Below are positions 8,673 through 15,366 of a stretch of 27,359 nt of DNA, in pieces (position 1 is the first letter of the stretch; every line of letters starts with the position of its first letter). A program made the translations under genes and the position numbers. This stretch comes from a virus, in the IMG/VR virus record IMGVR_UViG_3300037042_000863, positions 1-27,359 of that record; one strand, 5' to 3'. The notes below the pieces were generated by a model. The model searched no databases. It was not told where the DNA came from and saw only the letters and a program-made list of their open reading frames with translations.

Positions 8673-8701
8673 CAAATATACAACTAATTCGTTAGTTACA
8701 A
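8673..8701 (-). promoter_or_regulatory. Promoter candidate just before the GT8-like gene
   Basis: The minus strand reads TTG (8699-8701), an 18-base spacer, then TATATTTG (8673-8680), a good match to the Bacteroidota promoter pattern. The ATG of the glycosyltransferase begins 5 bases later, so transcripts would start at or next to the start codon. The 12-base string TTGTATATTTGA recurs before the GTG start at 21377. Confidence 0.45.
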
Positions 8702-9082
8702 TATGACGGGGTGAAAGCCCTTGCTATCCGCGAACTTATATACTTCATCTGCAATCCACTCTGACAAGTAAGCCAACGGCTCATCGTTATTAAAGTCAGC
8801 TATTACGCCACGGTCATTAGCTATCATGTTTGCTGCATGGATTGATTCGTGAGTAACTGTGCCGTGGTATAGTTTCCTGTAATCGTTATCGAAATTCAAA
8901 ACAATGAAAAATGACCCGTAACCTTTCCAGTCGTAATAACACGTATGTGCATAGACGTTTCTGTCTCCAAAATTTGGAAGGTACTTCTTAACCTTTTCCG
9001 TGTCGTTTGATATGATTAAGACGAGTTTCCCTCGAAATAGTGGAATGTCTTTAGCATTTAGGTGCAAGTAACTTTCTGTCAT
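8696..9082 (-). CDS. HExxH zinc metallopeptidase-like protein
   Basis: A 128-residue protein with the zincin signature THESIH (His78, Glu79, His82). An acidic third-ligand candidate follows in NDEPLAYLSEW (Glu101). His and Glu of HExxH normally bind zinc and activate water for peptide hydrolysis. The protein is small and has no signal peptide or membrane segment, so it would act in the cytoplasm or virion. It could be a maturation peptidase for capsid or tail proteins, or a non-proteolytic zinc protein; many phage proteins of this size have unknown substrates. A terminator separates it from the preceding major tail gene. Confidence 0.65.
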   Translation of the reverse strand: MTESYLHLNAKDIPLFRGKLVLIISNDTEKVKKYLPNFGDRNVYAHTCYYDWKGYGSFFIVLNFDNDYRKLYHGTVTHESIHAANMIANDRGVIADFNNDEPLAYLSEWIADEVYKFADSKGFHPVIL

Positions 9083-9095
9083 GGGTCAAAAATAA

Positions 9096-9121
9096 GAAAG
9101 CCCATCGAATGACGGGCTTTC
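9096..9121 (-). terminator. Terminator after the major tail protein gene
   Basis: Arms GAAAGCCC (9096-9103) and GGGCTTTC (9114-9121) pair perfectly over 8 bases around a 10-base loop. On the minus strand the stem is followed by TTATTTTT. It lies 22 bases after the stop of the probable major tail gene and 14 bases before the ATG of the metallopeptidase-like gene. Confidence 0.8.
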
Positions 9122-9142
9122 AAATGATGAACTGAAAACAGA

Positions 9143-9688
9143 TTAGGTGAACACACCCGCAGGAGTGGCAACCACCCTTGCGTTGAGTTTGTTCTTCCAT
9201 GATCCCGTGTACACGTAGCGAAGTGCTTCCGTATCCGAACCTGTCAAAGAGCCTTTGAACGCAATACCAGCGTTATTAGGCGTGATGTAAAGCGTCACAT
9301 CCTCCTCATACAGTCTCAACAGAAGCGCACCGACCGTCTGACCATTTGCATAGTCCATTGAATCGTAGGCCGCGTGTGAAGATTCATTTACGTTAGCGTC
9401 AACCCATGTCACAGTCCTTTCAACGGTCGTTACCCGTGACTGACCACCCGCGATGTAACTCGCAGCTTCCGCTGGAGATCCTTCGGGTAATTCAACGAGT
9501 ACATTCTTGAAAAGTACTGCATCCCCTGCCGTGATAAGGGCAAGAACTTCCGTTCCGTCCGTTATATCAGTAGGTAGGTTTCCGCAACTGAATACAACCA
9601 CTTGGTCTGCCGATCCATTGAGAATTTCGCCACAGTCGTTGAGGACTTGCGGTGATAACGGGTCGCAATTATATGTAGGGCAAGCCAT
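9143..9688 (-). CDS. Probable major tail (tube) protein
   Basis: A 181-residue protein, the usual size for a siphovirus tail tube subunit. It is low in charge and rich in Val, Thr, Ala and Gly, with alternating beta strands (VTTVERTVTWVDANVNES; VTLYITPNNAGIAFKGSL). Three Cys lie in the first 35 residues (CPTYNC and others). Like the capsid gene it stands alone with its own TAnnTTTG promoter candidate upstream and a strong terminator downstream, a sign of high expression. It is far from the tail chaperone and tape measure genes, which is atypical. It could instead be a head decoration protein. Confidence 0.55.
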   Translation of the reverse strand: MACPTYNCDPLSPQVLNDCGEILNGSADQVVVFSCGNLPTDITDGTEVLALITAGDAVLFKNVLVELPEGSPAEAASYIAGGQSRVTTVERTVTWVDANVNESSHAAYDSMDYANGQTVGALLLRLYEEDVTLYITPNNAGIAFKGSLTGSDTEALRYVYTGSWKNKLNARVVATPAGVFT

Positions 9689-9763
9689 TGTGAATAGATT
9701 TTTATTTGAATATCCGACTATGATTAGCCTCGGACTTAGCTACGTTCTGACTTGCGATCGGTG

Positions 9764-9790
9764 CAAATGTACGGATTATTCAATTACCAA
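9764..9790 (-). promoter_or_regulatory. Promoter candidate for the probable major tail gene
   Basis: The minus strand carries TACATTTG (9764-9771), matching TAnnTTTG, with TTG at 9788-9790 and a 16-base spacer. It lies in the 95-base gap before the ATG at 9688, one of the few real intergenic gaps in the window, and gives a leader of about 70 bases. Confidence 0.5.
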
Positions 9791-10419
9791 CCGATAGCAT
9801 CGTCAATGCGCCTATGTTCGTGTCCGATGGTGCTGAACCGTCCAATATGCTGCATAAGGCTTGGAGTGTGAAAGAACTGCAAATAGCCCATTTGGTGAAT
9901 TGCTTCGGGAATCGCGTGGTCAATCTGTTGGTTCTTGGCGTAGTTGTCGCGATGGTTCAATATGTACGGGTGCTTCAATATCTTCTTTGCAACATCGCGC
10001 CTGAACAGATAACCACCACCCCAACTTGAAGCCCAACCGCCTTTAATCTCGTGCCATCCTTTCGTGTTCGGAAACTTACTTGCCATTCCTTTAGGCGTGT
10101 ATAGTGCCAAATACCCGACATAAGGATTTATATTGAACTGCCTTTCAGCCATGTTCTGCCATCCTTGACGAAGTTTAACATCGTCAGGGAATATGCCAAC
10201 TATGTCAGCGTCCGACTTGCATAGGTCTTCCAACACTCGATAGTAATGCTTGAAGCATCCGACATTATCGCCCAACTCCTTTACTGCGAAATCCGTTCGA
10301 TGTGGAAATGTAAACCCATCAGGATAGACCGTGCAATCGGGGTGAAATACATTGTGTTGCATAGTATGGAATGTCTCCACCTTGCGCGGAATCCATGTGA
10401 TGCCTATTGCTATCTTCAT
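9784..10419 (-). CDS. Glycosyltransferase-like protein
   Basis: A 211-residue protein starting MKIAIGITWIPRKVETFHTM. An acidic metal-binding motif sits in IVGIFPDDVKL (residues 73-83), where GT-A transferases hold DxD. Downstream GGWASSWGGGYLFRRDVAKK resembles the acceptor-side loop of GT2/GT25-like enzymes, in which a transferase checks or positions the substrate. Its ATG overlaps the acyltransferase stop as ATGA, so it is the last gene of the glycan cluster. Donor and acceptor are unknown. A DNA- or protein-glycosylating role cannot be excluded. Confidence 0.65.
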   Translation of the reverse strand: MKIAIGITWIPRKVETFHTMQHNVFHPDCTVYPDGFTFPHRTDFAVKELGDNVGCFKHYYRVLEDLCKSDADIVGIFPDDVKLRQGWQNMAERQFNINPYVGYLALYTPKGMASKFPNTKGWHEIKGGWASSWGGGYLFRRDVAKKILKHPYILNHRDNYAKNQQIDHAIPEAIHQMGYLQFFHTPSLMQHIGRFSTIGHEHRRIDDAIGW

Positions 10420-10934
10420 TCCTTTGTCTTCGCGGGGTTACCGTAAATAGTCGTATTGGCCTGAACCTCTTTGACAACGACCGAACCAAGACCGACCAAA
10501 GCATCATTTCCGATAAGTATCCTGTTGCGAACGGTCACGCCCAACTTCAACTTCACCCCGTCCTTTATCATGCAATAGCCGCCTATTATCGTTCCCGTGC
10601 AAATCTCACAGTTGCTGCCAATGAACACATCATGCCCGATGTGAACGTGTGCCATTATGATATTGCTCGACCCGATGGAAGTACATTCGCCATCTTTGAA
10701 CGGCCTTTGAATTGTGACAAGTTCGCTTATCACATTGTCATTTCCGATAACCACATGACCTTTGAAATCAAGCTGTGAGACACCTCGCATCTCGCCATTT
10801 GAACCGATAACGCAATAAGCCCCTATCCAGTTACCTGTACCAAGTTTCACGTTAGGGTGGACTATCGCGGTACGGTGAATGTGGTTGCCGTCTATGTTTA
10901 TCCAATCGCTGTTATACAAGTCCTGATTTGACAT
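10416..10934 (-). CDS. LpxA-like left-handed beta-helix acyltransferase
   Basis: A 172-residue protein built almost wholly of hexapeptide repeats from about residue 20 to 165 (TAIVHPNVKLGTGNWIGAYC; HVVIGNDNVISELVTI; VFIGSNCEICTGTIIGGYCM), the mark of the left-handed beta helix. SSNIIMAHVHIGHDVFIGSN resembles the active-site strand of LpxA, where a His accepts a proton from the sugar hydroxyl. It ends YGNPAKTKE, the usual terminal motif of sugar acetyl- or acyltransferases. It is shorter than LpxA (about 260 residues) and lacks its helical C-terminal domain, so a sugar O- or N-acetyltransferase role is likely. It overlaps its neighbours on both sides. Confidence 0.8.
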   Translation of the reverse strand: MSNQDLYNSDWINIDGNHIHRTAIVHPNVKLGTGNWIGAYCVIGSNGEMRGVSQLDFKGHVVIGNDNVISELVTIQRPFKDGECTSIGSSNIIMAHVHIGHDVFIGSNCEICTGTIIGGYCMIKDGVKLKLGVTVRNRILIGNDALVGLGSVVVKEVQANTTIYGNPAKTKE

Positions 10935-12228
10935 GATCCGTCCATTCTTTATTGGTGAAATGCGGGTTGCTGAACCCTCTTTTTTTAGCTACAAGTATTT
11001 CGTCAGGTAGACCGCTTATGTCCTTCAATATCCTTTTTCCATAAAGGTATTTTTGGGGCAAAGACAAAGCGAAATCAACCAGTTCATTGTCAAGGAACGG
11101 ATACCGCGTTTCCATCGTATGCCACCCGCCCATTCTGTCCTCAACGACCAATATCCCGCGAAGGTATGCCCAATCGTAAGCATCATGGGTAATATCGTAA
11201 CGCTTGCCATAAGCCCCCGTTCGGTTGATTACCGCCTGAATGTCCTTATCGTATCGGTGTGTATATCCTTTGAACACCTCGTCACCGCCCGCACCTGAAT
11301 ATACCACTTTACAGAACTTCGATGCAAGTTCGGCCAACGCAAAGTTCGTGTAGCAACTTCCAACCTTCGGGTCGTCCAACGCTTTCATTACCTCGCTGCC
11401 ATGCCTTTCAGCCAAATCATCATTGCATATCATGGTATAATGTTGCCCCTTACTATTGGTCTTAATCCCGTTAATCTCGCTCAACCCCGTAAGGTAATCC
11501 ATTGAGAATGAGTAGTCAGGTTTGAACCATTTAGCTATCATGCCGCTATCAATCCCACCACTAAGGTAGCACCCCGCGCCATCGTATCGGTTACGCCAAA
11601 CCACGCGCTCCCATATTTCGGTAAGCCTATGTTTAGCGTCTTCATAACTTATGTCAATCTTTGAAGGTCGGACAAAAGGCAATTGACCGACACGCTGAAC
11701 GCCTACGTAGATGGTGTCAGGTGTCATTACTCCGAGTGAATGATCCCAATCGGCCATAGCGTCAAGGTCTATCTTTAGGTCAGCAACGGCTTTCAATCCC
11801 TTAACCTCTGAGCAAATGAATTTGCCATAACTGTAAAGCTGTTTGATCCCGTAACGGTCTGTGAACCAATCAAACTTACCTGTGGTTGACGAATGATACA
11901 CGACAGCAAAGAATCCGTTGAGCCTATCAAGCCCGAAGCCACTATCCACCCAATAAGCCAACAGTTGCGTATCGCTTCCGAACGACCTACCTACTTCCAT
12001 GCTAAGTTCCTTCCAGTTGCTTATGAACCCGTTAAGCCAAAGGGTCGTATGCCCGTATTTCGCGGGTTGGTCGAATACGGTTGTTGTGATAGGTAAATGG
12101 GTGAAATATACCGAACCGCCTTTAAATGATGTGACGTGTGATGTTATTCCGCGTCTATGAATCTCAGCGCCCATAACATGAGCGTCAATTCCATGCCGTT
12201 CACTTAACGCTAACGCTATCCCACACAT
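10912..12228 (-). CDS. Asparagine synthetase B-like glutamine amidotransferase
   Basis: A 438-residue two-domain enzyme. It starts MCGI, so Cys2 can be the N-terminal nucleophile of a class II glutaminase, which fixes the start. The N-terminal domain also has LNGFISNW, GSDTQLLAYW and DRYGIKQLY. The synthetase domain has the PPi loop YLSGGIDS, VVYSGAGGDEVFKGY, RYPFLDNELVDFALSLP and KKRGF. It should release ammonia from glutamine and use ATP to amidate a carboxylate. It is shorter than E. coli AsnB (554 residues). The acidic residue usual at the third position of SGEGSDE is Ala here, which hints at a substrate other than aspartate, such as a sugar acid. It lies between glycosyl- and acyltransferase genes. 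Confidence 0.85.
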   Translation of the reverse strand: MCGIALALSERHGIDAHVMGAEIHRRGITSHVTSFKGGSVYFTHLPITTTVFDQPAKYGHTTLWLNGFISNWKELSMEVGRSFGSDTQLLAYWVDSGFGLDRLNGFFAVVYHSSTTGKFDWFTDRYGIKQLYSYGKFICSEVKGLKAVADLKIDLDAMADWDHSLGVMTPDTIYVGVQRVGQLPFVRPSKIDISYEDAKHRLTEIWERVVWRNRYDGAGCYLSGGIDSGMIAKWFKPDYSFSMDYLTGLSEINGIKTNSKGQHYTMICNDDLAERHGSEVMKALDDPKVGSCYTNFALAELASKFCKVVYSGAGGDEVFKGYTHRYDKDIQAVINRTGAYGKRYDITHDAYDWAYLRGILVVEDRMGGWHTMETRYPFLDNELVDFALSLPQKYLYGKRILKDISGLPDEILVAKKRGFSNPHFTNKEWTDHVKSGLV

Positions 12229-13054
12229 TGAATCTTGATGTTATGATGGTCGGGTCAATGTAGGCAGTATTCGGCCAAAGTTCAAACGGTGTCATGTTGG
12301 TCGAACTCTTAACGTCAACCGCAAATAGTCCTTTGTCCTTCAATCTGAATGTCTTAACGTGCCGATTGGCCTTTAATAACTTTCCCTGCATTGAATTATC
12401 CAAGAAGTCAGAATGTTGAACCTCCCACGGTTGGCCGTTCCATTCTTTGAGTAGTGACGCGCTAATTACCCGACCTGCACCACAAGTATGTCCGATGCGT
12501 TGCCTATCAACATATCCGCCCCAATAGCTTGCCTTTTCAGTTGTGGTATCGTAAAAGTACCAATCCAACACACCGATGAAGTCAAAGCCTTGTTTCATGT
12601 ATCGGATAAACTCGTTCAACAGTTCCTTTGATATAAGATCGTCAGAGCCTAAACATATAACGTGCGAGTAACCGTCTTCAACCGCCTTGATTGTAGTGGC
12701 GTTCATCTTGGTTGCAAGTGGTTGATTATCAATTTCAATGTACTTGAAACCGTACTTTTCGGCTTGTTTTCGGCTTACCTTTCCCTCACTACCCGCAACT
12801 ATCACATCAACTCCAAGCGTGGCCGTATGTTTGGCGAATATGTCGAATATGTCGGGTCGCTTCCACATTCCAGTTACAATGACTGGTATGACTACTTTAA
12901 TCGGACTTAGTGGTTCGGGTACATGATATTGAGCGTGACCGCTTGCAATGATACGCTCAACAAATTGCGGCTTTAAATTACCCTCGTAAATCAAAGACCC
13001 CTCGGCATGATGGTTGCCGTTGTGGTCGTATATCTGCTTGAGTAGTTTTAGCAA
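12200..13054 (-). CDS. Glycosyltransferase-like protein with short N-terminal extension
   Basis: A 284-residue protein. From residue 53 it shows a GT-A-like core (VVIPVIVTGMWKRPDIFDIF, then VDVIVAGSEG and the acidic motif CLGSDDLI at about 134-141), which would bind a nucleotide sugar through a divalent metal. The first 50 residues (LIYEGNLKPQFVERIIASGH and flanks) look like a separate small domain ending in a Pro-rich linker. The start is TTG 13054, two bases from the lipoprotein stop. Its end overlaps the AsnB-like gene by 29 bases. Donor and acceptor are unknown. Confidence 0.65.
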   Translation of the reverse strand: MLKLLKQIYDHNGNHHAEGSLIYEGNLKPQFVERIIASGHAQYHVPEPLSPIKVVIPVIVTGMWKRPDIFDIFAKHTATLGVDVIVAGSEGKVSRKQAEKYGFKYIEIDNQPLATKMNATTIKAVEDGYSHVICLGSDDLISKELLNEFIRYMKQGFDFIGVLDWYFYDTTTEKASYWGGYVDRQRIGHTCGAGRVISASLLKEWNGQPWEVQHSDFLDNSMQGKLLKANRHVKTFRLKDKGLFAVDVKSSTNMTPFELWPNTAYIDPTIITSRFNVWDSVSVK

Positions 13055-13055
13055 T

Positions 13056-13289
13056 TTATGGTTCTACTATTCGACAATCAAGCCCAGTAAATACATCCCA
13101 AACACTTGTCCATTCTTCTAATGTCATGTCTCCGCTTTCGGCCAAATAATCCTCACACATATATGTGTAAAGGCTATCCGTACCCGTGAAATAGCAATAC
13201 GAACATCTGTCGTATTCAATCGGTGGAACTTCGGTCTTTTTGCAGCCGAACAATGCAATGATTGAAAGTGTGAATAGCGTCTTTTTCAT
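13056..13289 (-). CDS. Small predicted lipoprotein
   Basis: A 77-residue protein with a short signal peptide MKKTLFTLSIIALFGCKK. The lipobox LFGC puts the lipidated Cys at residue 16, and Lys follows it. The mature part is acidic, with four further Cys (CSYC, CEDY, LDCR). It should be exported and lipid-anchored in the inner or outer membrane. Phage lipoproteins of this size include superinfection-exclusion factors, o-spanins and serum-resistance morons. No Bacteroidota surface-export signal is obvious after the Cys. Its ATG overlaps the fibre-like gene stop (TGATG), so it is made late. Confidence 0.65.
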   Translation of the reverse strand: MKKTLFTLSIIALFGCKKTEVPPIEYDRCSYCYFTGTDSLYTYMCEDYLAESGDMTLEEWTSVWDVFTGLDCRIVEP

Positions 13290-13813
13290 CAGTCGAGAAC
13301 TAAGCGGTAAGTGATGTTAACGGTAATGTCCGAATCGCCCGTTGTCGGTTCGCCTGTGGTATTGGTCACGTAAACGTCCGTAGCTGAAAGCACTTGCGTT
13401 TGGCCTGCCGTTGGGTTGGTCGGTGAATATGCCGTACATATCTTACTTACCGTTGACGCAAGGAAATTGTTTCCGATCGTTCCAAGAGCCGCCCCTCCTC
13501 CGTTTGTCAGTTGCAGTTGCGTGTTAGTTGCGTATGCCGCGCTATTGTAGTCTATTGATCCCGATGAACCAAGTATTTCCACATGGTATCCAGTCGGAAC
13601 GGTAAGCCCGAATGCTTTTGGAATGCTGTTAAGCGTCAATACTTCGGCTGTTGGAATAGTGACCGATGCAAATCGAATCCCGCCAAAGTAGTTGTCGTTA
13701 AGCCCGTCCAACGATGCCTGTTTTACCGTGCCATCAGGTGCAAGAATTAGGAATGTTGCGTCATCCGTGTAATCGGTTGAAGATGCTGCTGGGTATTGTG
13801 AAAATCGCGCCAT
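13289..13813 (-). CDS. Tail fibre-like structural protein
   Basis: A 174-residue protein of low charge, rich in Thr, Ser, Ala, Gly and Asn. The N-terminus MARFSQYPAASSTDYTDDAT and following FLILAPDGTVKQASLDGL resemble the virion-attachment segments of phage fibre or tip proteins, where a conserved anchor joins a variable domain. The remainder is beta-rich and ends VNITYRLVLD. It lies two bases after the large carbohydrate-binding tail protein. A trimeric fibre tip or accessory receptor-binding protein is likely, but no named domain is visible. Confidence 0.5.
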   Translation of the reverse strand: MARFSQYPAASSTDYTDDATFLILAPDGTVKQASLDGLNDNYFGGIRFASVTIPTAEVLTLNSIPKAFGLTVPTGYHVEILGSSGSIDYNSAAYATNTQLQLTNGGGAALGTIGNNFLASTVSKICTAYSPTNPTAGQTQVLSATDVYVTNTTGEPTTGDSDITVNITYRLVLD

Positions 13814-13815
13814 GT

Positions 13816-15366
13816 TTAAGGTGTGGTTATTGCCGAATCGGCTTGGTCTGTGATTGTTTCTGTTCTATTATCTAGCAATGGTGAGCCGCCTGTTTTACAT
13901 CCTACGGACGCGCTTGATAGCCTTCTGTTTTCAATCAATTGGGTCTTAATGCTTACGTTGATCGTAACGCCTCCACTATCCTCGTTGCCATCCCAACTGA
14001 TTGACGGGTATTCGTCATCTTCAACGAAGTATTCCATATCGTCAATATAGAAGTGGTCAGCCTGTCCGAACAACATTCCGAAGTCGTGCATGAACTCTTT
14101 GCCGTCAAAGCCCAACTCCCTCGCCTTGCGTGAACGTGCGTAATACGTTGCCTTTGTGCCGCGTGAATTGTCGTAGGCTAATCGCTCCATCGGATAGTTT
14201 GAACGGTTCAAACTTGCGGGTATTCTCATCAACGGCCTGAATCCTGTGTTTACAAATCCGAATCCCAAAGCGTCCGAATCGTTGCATAATGCTAAAGCTA
14301 TGGTTTGACAGTTGAACGCCTGATTGACGTGGATAACGTTGCTCAATGAATATTCTTGCGTGGTTCTCTCGATTGACATATTGGTCACCTCAAAGGTCTG
14401 AGTGCCTGACGATGAATTGCCGATCATGATGAACGATGTTCCACTTGAAACAATCGTTTCCGTGAACGTGCCATTGGTTGACCGTACAACACCATTCTGT
14501 GCGCCTAAACGTACATTGAATAGGTCGTTGCCCCCCATGCCTGACAGCGTGTAACTTACTGTATATGATACCTCATCACAAACAACATGATTCAATATAG
14601 CTTGTCCTGCCGTTGATCCGTTGTAAGTAGCTATGCCGTTCGATATTGACCAGCTTCCAGCAAGTGACCAGTTGAATAAACCAGTTTCAAAATCTAAAGG
14701 AATGATACCTCGGTTAGCACACGGGCAAGGATCAACGACCGCTATATGGTAGCACCCGTCAGGTATTGCCAATACCTCCCAATCTATTGAAGCGGTAAAA
14801 TACCCGTCCTCGAAGTTAAAGTAACCGTCAGAAGTCAATATGTCCTCAATAGGTGTTAAATTCTCATCGACAATAGCAACGGAAAAGTTCGTGTTGATCG
14901 TCATTACCTGAATGTTCGATATACACACCGCAAATGATGAGCCGACCGAGAACACCGCAGCCGAATCAGCAACTATCCAACGGGTGTAACTTCCGCTTAC
15001 TGTGAACGATTCTAAGTAAGTGCCATATTGAACCACGCAACCTGAATCAGTCACGCTCAGGTCAAAGGTCAAACGGATAAGCACCCCGTCAGCAACGGGA
15101 GCAATCTGTGAAAGAACTCCGTAAATACCCGAAGTGTGGCAAGCGTTACCATCGAACACATCCCAATTCAGCCCGACCGTCCAATTAGTTGAACCGTCAA
15201 AATTGCCATTACGGATAACGTTCACATCAGAACCACATGGCTCAAGCTGCATCTGAAATTGAGTGATGTCACCATACTCGGCAAGCACCATCAACCCACT
15301 ATCTTCAAGCCAACAGTCAGCCTCTTGGTCGAATACTATCGGTTGGTTTGGGAGTAGGTTAGCCAT
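13816..15366 (-). CDS. Large tail-tip protein with two carbohydrate-binding-like insertions
   Basis: A 516-residue protein after the baseplate-like gene. Two jelly-roll-like segments resemble CBM4/9-type modules: residues about 43-158 (start NVIRNGNFDGSTNWTVG) and about 219-335 (start IIPLDFETGLFNWSLAGSWS). Both begin with the N-F-(D/E) and W pattern and end in a beta-strand pair. They interrupt a frame protein whose C-terminal part (RIPASLNRSNYPMERLAYDN; DDMEYFVEDDEYPSISWDG) looks like a tail-tip core. It probably binds a surface glycan or receptor. It overlaps the upstream gene by 8 bases. The domain calls are by eye. Confidence 0.6.
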   Translation of the reverse strand: MANLLPNQPIVFDQEADCWLEDSGLMVLAEYGDITQFQMQLEPCGSDVNVIRNGNFDGSTNWTVGLNWDVFDGNACHTSGIYGVLSQIAPVADGVLIRLTFDLSVTDSGCVVQYGTYLESFTVSGSYTRWIVADSAAVFSVGSSFAVCISNIQVMTINTNFSVAIVDENLTPIEDILTSDGYFNFEDGYFTASIDWEVLAIPDGCYHIAVVDPCPCANRGIIPLDFETGLFNWSLAGSWSISNGIATYNGSTAGQAILNHVVCDEVSYTVSYTLSGMGGNDLFNVRLGAQNGVVRSTNGTFTETIVSSGTSFIMIGNSSSGTQTFEVTNMSIERTTQEYSLSNVIHVNQAFNCQTIALALCNDSDALGFGFVNTGFRPLMRIPASLNRSNYPMERLAYDNSRGTKATYYARSRKARELGFDGKEFMHDFGMLFGQADHFYIDDMEYFVEDDEYPSISWDGNEDSGGVTINVSIKTQLIENRRLSSASVGCKTGGSPLLDNRTETITDQADSAITTP

